Notes: generated by a model from the letters alone, not told the origin. DNA of 64,000 nucleotides from Eucommia ulmoides (GCA_016647705.1 CM028326.1:3410001-3474000), one strand, 5' to 3'. Positions 43,871-56,384 are shown, counted from the first letter of the stretch. A program made the numbers and translations.

Positions 43871-45899
43871 TTCAATTGTCTATTTTTTTATTTTTCAATT
43901 GTCCATTTTTTTTTTATTTGGTTTTATTTCAATTTCTGGTCCAAGTTGGCAACGACGAAGTCAATTAATTTTTTTTTCCTTGAAAGTTTGCTTGAAGTTG
44001 TTTTTTTTATCATCTATCTTATATATTATAACTTTCTATCCTAAAAGAAATCAAACACTGTTAAAAATATATAATTGCTTTAAATCTCTTTTTTATATCT
44101 TTGCGATTCTACGGTTCATTCTTTTAAGAATAACGGAATAACCATGCAAAATAAAGATGCAAACTGCAAAGGAAAGGAGAAAGAAAAAGAGAACGTTCCT
44201 CCCAATTTGGTATGAATATTTTAATTATCAAATTACCTTTACAGCTTTTATTGATTGAACATGTTTAAATTTAATTTCATACACCATTATTACGTCAATA
44301 ATGTAAATCTATTGTTTTCATGATCGTTCTCTAATGTAAATACACTTCAACATAAATGAAAAATTAAACATGTCATTCGTTTTTTCTATATCTCTAGAAC
44401 GTATCAACCGCTTCCTTAGCCCAAAAAAAGAGAAGGGAACGAGAAAGAGTCAAACAAGCTCATAAAAAGAGAGTACGTATACACTCCGCTGTGCAATGTC
44501 AACAGGTGTGTAATCTTTCTTTCGTTTGTTTGACCGAATCGTAAAACAATTTTTCACCAACTTAATTGCATGGCCAATGATCATAGAACATATCAAAAGC
44601 TGCCATCGCACAACGAGCTCGAAGGGAGAGAGAGAGAGAGAATGTCATACTAAGCTTGCAACTGGCCCATCCATCATACATGTTCCACAACCGCTAACGG
44701 TCGTGGACATTAATAATGATCTAACTGATACACCAATGGTGGATGCCGAAATGATTCAAGATGAACAGGTGTGTCGCCTACTCTTTAACTATATCTTGCA
44801 ATAGTTAAATTCGAACAAATGATATTTGTATTGCTATAGATCGTATCAAAAGCTGCACTAGCACAACAAGCGAGAATACAACGTGAGAGAATTAGTCATC
44901 AGTTTTTGTGTCGTATAAATGGTGGATTTATGACTGAAGATCTGCAACGACCCATGACTGTGGATACTGAACATGCTACAAATACAAACTTATCTCCTAT
45001 GCCCATTATCGATGAAGAGACAATTTTGCAAGATGAACAGGTGTGATCCAGTTAATTATCTAAATTAATGTGCATTACATTTACTTTGACTATGTTAATA
45101 ATTATTTGACGATAACCACTCAGAACATATCGAACGTTGCTCCTGCACAACGAACGGGAAGAAAACGTAATAGAGTGGAATTGCAACCAAATGTCTTAGA
45201 TTCCGATCATATATGGTAAAATTATCCTCTCTTCCTAGATCATTTAAGTTGTTAGGATTAAGAATTATTTCTTCTTTTGGTGTAGGCCAACATCTGCGGG
45301 TGAATGTTTTGATGAAAGCCAAGCCAATGATGACTTACAAAATATACCAATTAGTCATTTAGATAATACAACGTCGAATCGTCATTGTCTAGGTAAAATG
45401 GATGTCGTATGCACTTATTGTTCTGCTTTGCATTGGATGGACGAAAGATTGTCCAAATCAACAACACGTCCTTTATTTGGAACATGTTGCTTACAAGGTA
45501 AGGTTAGATTACCTTTGCTCACAATGCCACCTCTACAAATCAAAGCGTTATTTGATGGGATAGATGAAAGATCTATATCATTTCGTCGTCACATTTGAGA
45601 GTATAATGCAACAAATGCTTTTACAAGCCTTGGAGCTAGATTGGATCAAACAGTATTTACTGGAAGAGGTCCAACATCATTTACTAATCATGGTGAACTA
45701 CACCATCGAACAGGATCATTAATTCCTGAAGACGGACAAGATCCTATTTACACCCAATTGTATATTTATGATCCAGTGCACGCTCATAGTATTAGATGTC
45801 GCAAAAATCCTTCTTTGAGAAGTAATGTTCTACAAATTATTCAAGATAGTTTGTTGCAATACAATGCATTCATGAATAAGTTTCGGCAGGCTCACGCAA

Positions 45900-47275
45900 T
45901 TCTAAATCAACTGGATTTGAATTTTCAAACGTTGCCTGCAATTCTTCAATACAATTCAAGTGCAGATCGACGATGGTACAATTTGCCTACAATGGATGAG
46001 GTTGCAGTCATATTACCAGGGGACGGAACTTATTTTGGCGGTATGAGAGACATTGTTCTATACTTAAGGGCAGGTAACGAATTATTGAGAATTAATGAAT
46101 GTCATCCTGCATATTTACCGTTGCATTATGTTCTATTCTTTCCTTTTGGTGAGCTTGGATGGGAACCTGGATTTAGACAGTGGGATGTGTTAAATGGTCA
46201 ACATACAGATGATCGGTTAACTCAGATGCAATTTTATAATTATCGATTGTTTGAACGACCGACTGAGTACTCATCGATTTTAAGGGGTGGAAATTTATTC
46301 CAAGAATTCTTGGTTGATGCTTGGGCTGCAACAGAGCAAAATCGATTGAATTACTACAGACTTAATCAGTCAAATCTACGTGCTGAACTATATCAAAACT
46401 TTATCAATGTATCATTTGACGGGTTGGGACCTGATCAAATAGGTAGGCGAATAGTTTTACCTTCTTCATTCATCGGTGGACCAAGGCATATGTTTAAAAT
46501 ATTTCAAGATTCAATGGCTATAACGCGTCACAACCATCATCCAGATGTTTTTCTAACTATGACTGCAAATCCTCATTGGAATGAAGTGACTTCAGCCTTA
46601 CTTCAAAATCAAAAGCCAAGTGATCGCCCAGACTTAATTGCCTGTGTTTTCCAACAAAAGATGAATGCTTTGATGAAAGATATTGAAAAAACACAAGTTT
46701 TTGGGAAAAAGGTTGCCCATGTTTTCACAATTGAGTATCAAAAAAGAGGATTGCCACACATGCACTTGCTTATTTTTCTTGACGGGCCACATAAAATTCG
46801 AACATGTGATCAAGTGGATCGAATAGTATGTGCAAAATTTCCAGATCAAGTAGAAGAACCAGAGCTTTTTCAGACTGTAAAAAAATGTATGGTTCATGAG
46901 CCATGCGGCATTCGAAATCCAAAATCTATTTGCATGGAAAATGGCAAATGTACGAAGAGGTATCCAAGGGTTTGGGCAAATGAAACAACAATGGATCAAG
47001 ATGGTTATCCCATTTACCGTCGTCGAAATAATGGTAAAGCTTATATTGTTAGGGGACACCAAGTTGATAATAGGGATGTCGTTCCTTACAATCCGCACCT
47101 TTCAAGAATATTCGATTGTCATATTAATGTTGAGGTTTGCGCTGGAATTCGATGCGTTAAATATATTCACAAGTATATCTACAAAGGTGGGGATCGAACA
47201 ACATTGACTTTGGGAGAAATAGATGAAATCAAGCAATATCTTGATGCAAGATACATAGGGCCGTCGAAAGCGGCT
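45900..47275 (+). other. Rep (HUH) endonuclease domain of the Helitron
   Basis: The Helitron_like_N region is readable: FLVDAWAATEQNRLNYYRLN, then RHMFKIFQDSMAITRHNHHP, FLTMTANPHWNEV and FTIEYQKRGLPHMHLLIFL. The metal-binding H-M-H is at 46,757-46,765. The tyrosine motif YIHKY at 47,162-47,176 keeps both Tyr residues. The catalytic residues of nicking and joining are therefore intact. Confidence 0.92.
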
Positions 47276-48175
47276 TGAAGACTTTTTAGTTTCCCTTTGC
47301 ATGACGAGAGTCCAAATGTTGGACGATTGGAAATCCATTTGCCTGGAATGCATCGAGTTCTTTTTAATCCTAATGAAAGTATGAAAACTATTGTTTCCAG
47401 GGCACAATCACAAGTATCAACTCTTACGGGTTATTTTTCCTATTGCGCAGCACATGAGGAGGCGCGTGCATATACTTATCAGGAGTTTCCCCAATACTTT
47501 ATTTGGATGAAAAATGAAAAAATATGGAAACCATGACAAAAAGGGTTTGCTATTGGTAGAATGTACTTTGTGCCTCCTAATTCGGGTGAACGATTTTATC
47601 TACGTCTACTGTTAACAGTTACCAAAGGACCAAAGTCATTTAAGTGCCTACGTACCGTGAATAACTTTGAACATGTGACATTTAAGGCTGTATGTATGGC
47701 AATGGGACTCTTAGAAGATGATGGTGAGTGGATACAATGTCTTCAAGAAGCTTCCATCATTAGAACTGGTCATCAGTTAAGGACATTGTTCTGTGTACTT
47801 CTAACATATTGTGCACCGATAAATCCACATGAATTATGGGATCGATTTTCATTGTATTTATGTGATGATATACCACATAAACTACATATATCATACAAAA
47901 TTTCTGACCCAACTGAAGACCAGATTAAAGATTATGGTTTGTATCTTTTGAATCAACTATTGCAAGAATGTGGCAAAAGTTTAATCGATTTTCTGCCAAT
48001 GCCACTACCTGTAATGGATTGGAATACAGTTTTAGGAAATAGGCTAATATGGGAACACATACAATTACAACATAAGGCGCAACGATTGGATGTTGAGACT
48101 AACATCGATCGCCTTAATGATGGACAGCGTAGTGCTTATGAATAAATAATTTCTTCCGTGTTTGCTAACAGATGA

Positions 48176-49582
48176 ACTATTTTCTTCCTCAATGGTGGTG
48201 CTGGTACTAGAAAAACATTTCTCTATAATACAATTGCAACAAAATGTCGTTCTCTTGGTCATATTGTTATTACAGTCGCATCATCTGGTATAGCATCGCT
48301 ATTACTAGAAGGAGGCCGAACGGCACATTCTACATTCCGCATCCCATTGGATATATTGGATAATTCAGTATGTGGTTTCAGTAAACAGTCGTTGCATTCT
48401 GAGTTGTTCAGGGAGAATAAACTTATTATTTGGGATGAAGTTCCAATGCAACATAGATACTGCATTGAAACTGTCGATCGAACGTTGCAAGATATTTGAG
48501 ATAACAAGAAGCCATTCGGGGGTATAACTGTAGTACTTGGGGGAGATTTCAGGCAAATCCTACCTGTTATACCAAAAGGAGTCCGCCAGCAAATTGTTGC
48601 TTCGACGTTGAGGCGTTCCAACCTTTGGAAGCATATTACTGTCTTGACACTGGAATTAAACATGCGCTTAAGTAGCACAAACAATCGAAATACGGAATTC
48701 TCTGAATTTCTACTTCAGGTAAACTGCAGTTGTCGTTATCGAGTTTTACAATTTGTGAATACTTAATTATTTTTTCAAAGTAACTAAATTGGATGTTTAT
48801 GTTTCAAATTTCAGATTGGAAAGAATCCTCATGAAAGTGTACAGTTGCCATCAAACATATACTGTTGTCGTAATATCGATGAGTTAATATCATCTGTTTA
48901 TCTAGGACTTAATACGCCAAGTATTGTCACTCCTACGTTTCTTACTGAGCGAACCATTCTTTCTCCACAAAATGATGATGTTAGCGTAGTAAATTCGAAG
49001 GCTTTAGAAATGTTTCCTGACGATACCATTACGTACTTGACAGCGGATAAAATGTCCGAAGAAGATAGAGCTGATCCTCAAATTACAAATCGTTATCCTA
49101 ATGAGTATTTGAATTCATTAGACCCCCCTGGATTACCCCCTTTTAAGCTAGATCTTAAAGTTGGTTGTCCAATTATGTTGCTGCGAAATATCGCACCGAA
49201 TGAGGGGCTTTGCAATGGCACAAGATTGATGGTTGTAAGATGTGTCTCGCATGTAATTGAGGCAAGAATTTTAACTGGGGAAAAAGTTGGAAATAATGCG
49301 TTCATTCCAAGAATTTCTTTGACACCTTCAACTACTGAATTTCCGTTCAAAATGATGAGACGCCAATTCCCGGTTCGTTTGGCATATGCCATGACCATCA
49401 ATAAATCCCAGGGACAGTCTGTAAAATATGTTGGAGTTGACTTGACCATGCCGGTGTTCAGTCATGGTCAACTTTACGTTGCTCTATCGAGATGTACATC
49501 ATTTGATCGATTGAGTGTCCTACTACCTGATCGGGGATCTCTGTCAACAACGAACATTATTTATCCTGAAGTCCTGTTATAA
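48176..49582 (+). other. Pif1-type helicase domain of the Helitron
   Basis: Walker A reads [10 protein letters not shown] at about 48,191-48,220, where the family has G before K; codon AGA at 48,209-48,211 replaces it. Walker B is IIWDEVPM, then [51 protein letters not shown] and [10 protein letters not shown]. An intron at 48,719-48,814 splits the domain. The domain continues to a TAA at 49,580-49,582. Confidence 0.92.
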
Positions 49583-50930
49583 TTTGTCTTAAATATCATA
49601 AAGGTACCAATGCCAATAAACAAATAGTTTACCTTATTTTTTGATTTATGAGACCAAAACATTGATTTGAATTTGACTATACAGAATTGAGATCTATTGG
49701 CTCGAATCATTGTACAATTAACCAAGAGGACTACAAATCAGTAGATTCAGACAATAGGTATTCAATTAAATTTATAATTTCTAACACATTTTAATTTATT
49801 TTCTCAATCATGTAATTGCTTCGGCGAAGACATAATCACCTTATCTATTAATCACTTAATCGCACTCGAACCAAAAAAGTTCCACGTGCACTGGGTGTTG
49901 TGTTGGAGTATTGTTTATTTAGGATCGATTTCAACTTTCTATTGTCTAAATTGTTTGTTATTATTGTTGTATTATTGATTGTTTATATTCTTTAAAAAAT
50001 AGTAATCTTTTTTGGATTGAGTTGTGTGCGAAGGTGGTAGGTCCACCACTAGGCTACCATCTGAAATTGATTTTGTGCATCTTTCTTAAGTAAGAATTTT
50101 CATAAATTTGCAGTGACTTGGGGGGTAGAGGAATTCATTAGACCATCCTGGATTGCCCCTCATTCGGTGATATATTTTTGCCTTGCAAAGGGAGAATCGT
50201 TATAACCCGAAGGTTTCGGTATGCATTTCCCATCTCATTGGTGTCTCATTTTATAGTTTAAAAAAAAGGTACAAAAACCTTTTTTGATGTGTAAAGTGTA
50301 ATTTGGTCTAACTATAGGGGTGCAAAGTATAATTAATCTTTTTTATATAATAAAAATGGAATGCAATCGGATACTATCGATACACTAAAATTTAACACTT
50401 TCACTCTCTCAACCACAACGTATTGATTCTAATTAACGCACAAAAAATGATTATTTATTAGTTGTAGGAATTGATTCTTCTCTTGAATCCGATTTTAGGC
50501 CATGAAATGCTCAAGTACTATTTTTTTTTTATAAGTTGTGACAACTACTTTGAATCTAGTTTCATATTACACTACAAGTAATTTTTTATTTTTATTTAGC
50601 ATGCATATAAACATCAAGAATGTACCTTGGATATAGAAAATCATTTATAGTACTGTTAAAATTCATAAAGGTGAATTTTTTTTTTCCTAAGCCAATACTG
50701 AGGAGTTGAATCTCACTATTTTTATCCCCTTCCTCTCTCCAATGTTGATTGACGAGGGTTTAAAGTGTCCTTCCTAATTAATTTTTATTTCTATTATTTC
50801 TTTAAGTAGTAGGCTTTGTCTGATGTTCAACATTCTTGCATGTTCAGTTTCTGTGACTGGAGTTGATGTTGCAACAAATCGGTTAACAGCTTGCAAAACT
50901 ATAATATAGAAGTATACTTTCAGTGATTAA
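49583..50930 (+). other. Helitron 3' non-coding region
   Basis: No gene. At 50,128-50,185 two short pieces of the element's own helicase exon appear: GAATTCATTAGACCATCCTG (compare 49,107) in direct orientation, and CCCCTCATTCGGTGATATAT (the reverse of 49,187-49,210) inverted. Confidence 0.55.
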
Positions 50931-51720
50931 GGTAAGTTCCAGTAGTCCTGGCTGGTGGACTTATCATTACTAAATTTATAATGTATATGATTAATTGCCA
51001 TTATTTGTTATATTGTTAAAGTTCATTATGTTAGTTATTATTTGAATGATTGTTAGTTGTTGTGTTTATTAATATTGTATTATTTGAAAATATGAGTTGA
51101 TAGTTTGGAATATCAAATAAATAAAGGGGATTATGTCCAATTTTCAAATATTAGAGTGTTGTATAAATACAGGGGATTATGTCTATATTTTAAATTTCTT
51201 ATTAATCATGTTTGTTTATACTGTGTTCATTACAAAAACAAGAGTTGATGATAGCACTAATGCCTTTCGTCCAATTGCAGTGGAAGAATGACTTTGAGTT
51301 CAGCACGTAGAAATTTATAAGTTCCAATAGTTCTGGGTGATGGACTTATCATTACTAAATTTAAAATGTATATGATTAATTGTCATTATTTGTCATATTG
51401 TTAAAGTTCATTGTGTTAGTTATTGTTTGCGTGATTGTTAGTTGTGTTTATTAATGTTGTGTTGTTTAAAAATATGAGTTGATAGTTTGGAATGTTAAAT
51501 AAATAAAGGAGATTATGTCCAATTTTCAAATATTAGAGTGTCGTATAAACAAATGGGATTATGTCTATATTTTAAATTTCTTATTAATCACGTTTGTTTA
51601 TGCCGTGTTCATTACAAAAACAAGAGTTAATGATAGCACTAACACCTTTCGTCCAATTGCAGTTGAAGAATGACTTTGAGAATTTGTCGACGGAAGCGAA
51701 TTGAAGGTGTGAGTATGGTT
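50931..51720. repeat. 385-bp tandem duplication in the Helitron 3' region
   Basis: AAGTTCCAGTAGTCCTGG at 50,934 recurs as AAGTTCCAATAGTTCTGG at 51,319. Collinearity runs through GGACTTATCATTACTAAATT, ATGAGTTGATAGTTTGGAAT and CACTAAYRCCTTTCGTCC to GAAGAATGACTTTGAG. Confidence 0.93.
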
Positions 51721-52055
51721 CTAACTTTAAGAGCTACGTTCGAGTTCCTTGAAGTATAGATCTCTTTGGATTATTTTTTGAGTTCCAATTATGAATTGAA
51801 ATGGATAGCATTAACGCCTTTCGACCAATTGCAGTTGAAGAATGGCTTTGAGAATTTATTGACGGAAGCGAATTGAAGGTGTGGGTATGATTCTAACTTT
51901 AAGAGTTACGTTTCAACTCCTTCAAGTATACATCTCTTTGGATTATTTTTTGAGTTTCAATTATGAATTGAAATGGATAGCACTAACATCTCCTTTCATC
52001 CATTTGCAAATGAAGAATGGCTTTGAAATTTTGTTCACGGAAGCAAATTGAAGGT
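51630..52055. repeat. 172-bp tandem repeat, three units
   Basis: GATAGCA followed by a TAACRCCTTTCG-like block, GAAGAATGRCTTTGAG and GGAAGCGAATTGAAGGTGT starts at 51,632, 51,804 and 51,975. The last unit is shortened. It overlaps the end of the 385-bp duplication. Confidence 0.9.
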
Positions 52056-52755
52056 GTTGTGTATCTAATTATTGTCAATGTTTTATGGTGTTTGTATTTG
52101 GACCAAGATGTTGCTTAAAATAAGTTTATGAATTTTTTATTGTCTTTTTACCAGCAAATTTAGGAATATTTTTATTTCTTGCATTTGGCCAAATTTATTT
52201 TTTGTAATATTTTTATTTCCTAGATTTGGCCACGATTTGGTGGATCATTAACTTTATTTGGATATCTTTAGCTTATTCACTGAATTTGGATCCCAATTAG
52301 GGCGTCACAGAAATCGAATGTCAGTCAGATTTTGATAATTTCACCATTACCTTATCTGTTCTTTGATGAAATTTTCTGATTTCATATCGATTGCAGTTGT
52401 TTATCCATTTCGATTTCATATTGATTCCAGTTGCACTTGGTGTTGTGTTGTGTCATACAATTATGTAACTGTGGAACTCGATTGTTTGTTATTATTGTTG
52501 TATAATTAATTATCGATGTTCAATTGTGACTGGTGTACTAATTGTAAAAAAAAAAAATTAAAAAAATATTTTTTAAAAATAAATTATAATGAGATTTGGA
52601 TTGGCGGTAACTATTTTTTGCCTTTATTGTAGATATTGGGTTATTTGATTTTTAAGAAAACAAGTATAAAGTATTGTACAAACAGAGGAGATTATAACAT
52701 TTTTCTATTTAATTTTTTTTTTCACCTGTGCCTTCAGGCACGGGTTATGCCCTAG

Positions 52756-53605
52756 TTTCATATACAAAACGAGATAAAAAGTACGCACATAATAAAGAGT
52801 AAAAAAATAATAATTAAAAAATTCACAAGCTCATTGTTTTTTTTTTTAATTTAAGTGAAAATATTACTAAATAAATTCTTGAAAACTTCACCAAACAATT
52901 TAAAAAAAAAAAAAGATTATAACTAAATAAATAGTTTATATATAAATTATAACTAAATTTCTTAAATAAAAAATATTTAGTTCTTAAAATAATTTTAAAT
53001 TTTAAAAAATCAATAGCAATTCTCTTTATATATTCAAAAAATTATAACAACCCATTATTTGATCTCAAAAGTAATTAAAAAATAGAATTAAAAATGTATT
53101 GCATAAACTAATAATATTTAATTCTCAAAATAATTTTAAAATTAAAAAATTCAGCAACAAGACTCTATAAATACTAAAAAATGTGTAGTGACCAACAATA
53201 TTTGATTTGAAAAGTAATTAAAAAAAATTAGATTGTAATTCTATCAAGAGGGGTATAAAAATAATTATTTTATTAGATAGTTTTAACTAAATTTTTAATA
53301 GTAGAGTAACAAGGATAAATAAATATTTTATTTTTAACATCAAATCAAAGGGGTGTCGGAAAAATGACACGGGATATTGTTGTAAGTTTTCAAATGACAA
53401 GGGATATCACAGAAACTTACCCATATAGTTCATGATTGTTTTTATTATAATTAATTATATGTAACTTATCGCTTCTTCGCCTTCTCTCTGTCCAACTATT
53501 TAATAAAATTTTCTCTCCATCTATTAATTACATAAAAAATTTATTAAATTTCATTTACTCAAAAGAGTATTCCAAAAAAATTTTACCAAATAATAGAAAT
53601 TATCA

Positions 53606-53645
<40 letters not shown>

Positions 53646-53667
53646 AAAAAAAAGATCTATTATATTA
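52756..53667. other. AT-rich intergenic DNA
   Basis: Paired segments near 52,980-53,060 and 53,120-53,190 share ATTCTCAAAATAATTTTAAA. (TA)n at 53,611-53,640. No gene. Confidence 0.5.
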
Positions 53668-54559
53668 AGGAAAAAGATATTTTTGGTCCTTGAAAGATGG
53701 TTAGAGTGTCTAATTGGCCCCTAAGATTTGAAACTCGACACATTTGATCTCAACATTTCAAAATCGTTCCAAATTGATCCCTGAGGTAGATTCCATTAAG
53801 TCAACTGAAGGTCAACATTTCAGTAAGGGTATTTTAGTCTTTTTATTCAAAGGGGTTAATTTTAAAAAGTTATCTAAACTTAATGCGTCAAAATGTTTTT
53901 TTTTTCTATTTCTTTTCATCATTCTTACTCAATATTTATTTGTAACTTTTCAATACTCTTTCTACCCCCATATTAATTGTTTATTCTTCATTGAAACATA
54001 AATCTCAGAACAAATCTGGAACACAAATAGGATCCTCCCATATTGAAACAAAAATCTGGGAACAAATTTTGAAGCCGACGAATAGGACCCTCCCATATTC
54101 AAATAAACAAATTTCGTCATCTTCTTTTTCGTCGGCAAATGTAAATATTGCTAAATTTGAACGTGTAATTTCAACAACAAATTTATGGAAACGAAACAGA
54201 ATTTATGGGAACAACAAATTTATGGGAACAAAACAACATTTTTTTTTTTGGAAATATTATTTGATTTTTTTTTTTCATTAAAAGGGGAATTAAAAACCCT
54301 AAGGAATACAAAAAGAATGACATATTCAACTAAACCAAATACAAACCTCTATGAAAGAGAAAATAAGAGCAAAATTAAGGGATAATTCCATTATATTCTA
54401 AGAATTTTGTTCTAAAAATAAGGGAGTACAACATAATCATATTTTTTTTTTTTTTGGCTCCCATATTAAAACACAACATCAACACCAAAACGAACATCAT
54501 CACCAAAACGAACATTAACACCAACGAACACCACCACCAAAACGAATAACACTACTGAT

Positions 54560-55190
54560 GAACACCAAAATCGAAAACGAAGAACACCGCCGAAATCGAA
54601 CCTTGGGGTTTCGATTTCGAAATCGAAATAGGAAATCGAAATCGATTTTGACATCGAAACCGAAGAACATGGCACGAAGAACACCGCCGAACACCACTAC
54701 CAAAACGACAAACACCGTCAAAATCGAACCTTAGGATTTCAATTTCTATTTCAAAATCAAAACAGGAAATCGATTTCGAAATCAAAATCGAAGAACACCG
54801 CCGAACATCGCCACCAAAACAACGAACACCATCGAAATCGAACCTAGGGATTTCGATTTCAAAATCGAAATAGGGTTTCGATTTCGAAATGGAAACCCTG
54901 TTCTAAATCGAAATCGATTTGGGATTCGATTTTGAAATCGAAACCCAAATCGAACCACGGTTTCGAAATCAAAATCGAAGAACACCGCCGAACATCACCA
55001 CGGTTTCGAAATCGAAATCGAAATCGAAACACTGTTCGAAATTGAAATCGATTTGGGTTTCGATTTCCAAACCCAAATCAAACCACGGTTTCGATTTGTT
55101 CAATTTGGGTTTCAAAATCGACACCGGTTTCGATTTCGAAATCGAAACCCAAATCGATTTCGATTTCGAAATCGAAATGGAAATATAGAA
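54560..55190. repeat. Degenerate TTTCGATTTCGAAATCGA array, copy 2
   Basis: The same hexamer-based self-complementary array as 33,285-33,815, in reverse orientation. Open frames here are artefacts of the six-base periodicity. Confidence 0.92.
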
Positions 55191-55194
55191 CAAG

Positions 55195-55440
55195 ACGAAG
55201 ACGACTCACGTGATGGAGAAGACGACGACGAAGACGACGCAGGTGATGGCGAAGAAGACGAAGACGACTTCGACCTCCACGATCTTGGTTATGCCTGGAT
55301 GAATTTCCATGGCATGAGCCCTGACATCTTGTCCACCGTCGACAAAATCGTCTTCGACCTCCGCGACGACTCGGAAGCCACTCGAGCTCTCGTCGATCGA
55401 TACGTCGGCGTTTTCATTTGGCTGTTGTTTGGTTCGACGA
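55195..55440 (+). pseudogene. Unrecognised coding-like segment carried by Mutator-like copy 2
   Basis: The plus strand reads an acidic run (GEDDDEDDAGDGEEDEDD), then FDLHDLGYAWMNFHGMSPD, ILSTVDKIVFDLRDDSEA and TRALVDRYVGVFI. Copy 1 differs at only a few residues. The open frame continues past this into basic, AT-rich DNA that is not conserved as protein. The opposite strand is also open. Function unknown; possibly a captured exon. Confidence 0.4.
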
Positions 55441-55857
55441 TGCGTTCGGTGGTAGTGATTGGTTCGGCGGTGCTCGGTGGTGTAGAGAAACGGAGGGGAC
55501 TGAGGTGCCAAAAAAAGCCAAAAAAAAAAAATAGAGAAAGAAAAAAGAAGAAAATGGTTTTGGAAAAAATATTTTGACCCCTTAGTTTAACAACATATGC
55601 AAATAGACCCCATTAAATTAATAAGAATGAAATGACGCATGTACCCTTAGCCAAACGTCATGTGCTTGTCACGTGACTTTTTCCATCCAATTCTCCCAAA
55701 TTTTACTAACGGAACCCAACCCAAACCAAACCCAAGGGTCAATTTGGAACAATTTTGAAATGTTGAGATCAAATGTGTCGAGTTTCAAATCTTAGGGACC
55801 AATTAAACACTCTAGCCATCTTTTAGGGACCAAAAAGATATTTTTCCCATTATTTTA

Positions 55858-56150
55858 TTTTAAAACCATTATTTAAAAAAAAAAAAAATCAAAACTTTTG
55901 AAAAATCCCTTTCTTTTTTCTAAAATTAAATATGAGTGATGATATTAATAATTTTAAAGATTGACATTAACAACTTTTTTTTTTTAGTTATAATTTTATT
56001 CTTATTTTTTAATATTAAAATTTATTTTTTCTATATTTTCATAAAATATATGAATTATAAAATCAAAAATTAATTCTATGTCTAACATTTAAATCAAAAT
56101 TATATATTACTATAATTTTTTTACTAAAACAGCACAATATGCGATCTAAA
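55858..56150. other. AT-rich intergenic DNA
   Basis: Homopolymer A and T runs; nothing recognised. Confidence 0.6.
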
Positions 56151-56345
56151 ATTATGATTTATTCAACCTAATACCTATTCAATGGGAACAAGTTAGACGA
56201 AGACAAAGGGTATTGCTTCGAACATTATCTAAAGCAAAAGAGAGAGCTTCAATATACTTTATCTAAAGCAAAAGAGAAAGCATCAATATACTTTAACAAA
56301 AGAAAAGAGAGAAAGCATAAAGTATATGCTATTTAAATGAATGCG
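56150..56345 (+). repeat. Duplicated segment of the NLR upstream region
   Basis: ATGATTTATTCAACCTAATACC, then a TATTCAATGGGAACAAGTT block and a GGGTATTGCTTCGAACAT block. The same order occurs at 58,424-58,530 just upstream of the NLR gene. A 36-bp repeat (CTAAAGCAAAAGAGARAGC) lies at 56,229-56,305. Confidence 0.75.
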
Positions 56346-56384
56346 ATAAACATGGTGATTTTAGCTTTTGCTAATATGCGTTAG

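Larger units (their letters stand above)
44144..49582 (+). pseudogene. Helitron Rep/helicase gene, multi-exon, nonsense-mutated
   Basis: Rolling-circle transposition enzyme. Likely exons by GT-AG borders: 44,144-44,209; 44,398-44,505; 44,587-44,768; 44,840-45,040; 45,124-45,215; 45,286-48,718; 48,815-49,582. Small N-terminal exons resemble each other (N/I-V/I-S-x-A-x-x-A-Q, then R/K-rich). The large exon opens with a CTYC..ALHWMDE zinc-binding motif, then Rep, then helicase. From 45,286 to 49,582 no indel breaks the frame, yet six stops occur: 45,596, 47,276, 47,534, 48,143, 48,173 and 48,497. A (GA)n slip in exon 3 adds a frameshift. It cannot make a full enzyme. Confidence 0.9.
44144..52755 (+). 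mobile_element. Helitron with Rep/helicase gene (5' end not located)
   Basis: A gene of Helitron Rep plus Pif1-type helicase at 44,144-49,582 is followed by 3.2 kb of non-coding, tandem-repeat-rich DNA and a canonical 3' terminus. CCTGTGCC-TTCA-GGCACGGG forms an 8-bp stem (52,725-52,744), then TTATGC and CTAG at 52,752-52,755, followed by T. The 5' TC end must lie upstream of 44,144; I could not place it. Confidence 0.85.
53668..55848 (-). mobile_element. Mutator-like non-autonomous element, copy 2 (2,181 bp)
   Basis: Reverse copy of 32,654-34,744, so the strand is relative to copy 1. Long inverted ends run AGGAAAAAGATATTTTTGG to CCAAAAAGATATTTTTCCC. Flanks ATTATATTA (53,659-53,667) and ATTATTTTA (55,849-55,857) agree at 8 of 9 positions. 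A 9-bp target duplication fits a Mutator-like element. No transposase inside. Confidence 0.88.

Noticed and set aside
43704..44141. 145-residue Phe/Ile-rich frame before the Helitron gene
   Set aside because: AT-rich hydrophobic artefact overlapping a tandem duplication; no match to any Helitron domain.
46634..47098. 154-residue antisense frame in the Helitron gene
   Set aside because: A shadow of the Rep domain on the other strand, with no homology of its own.
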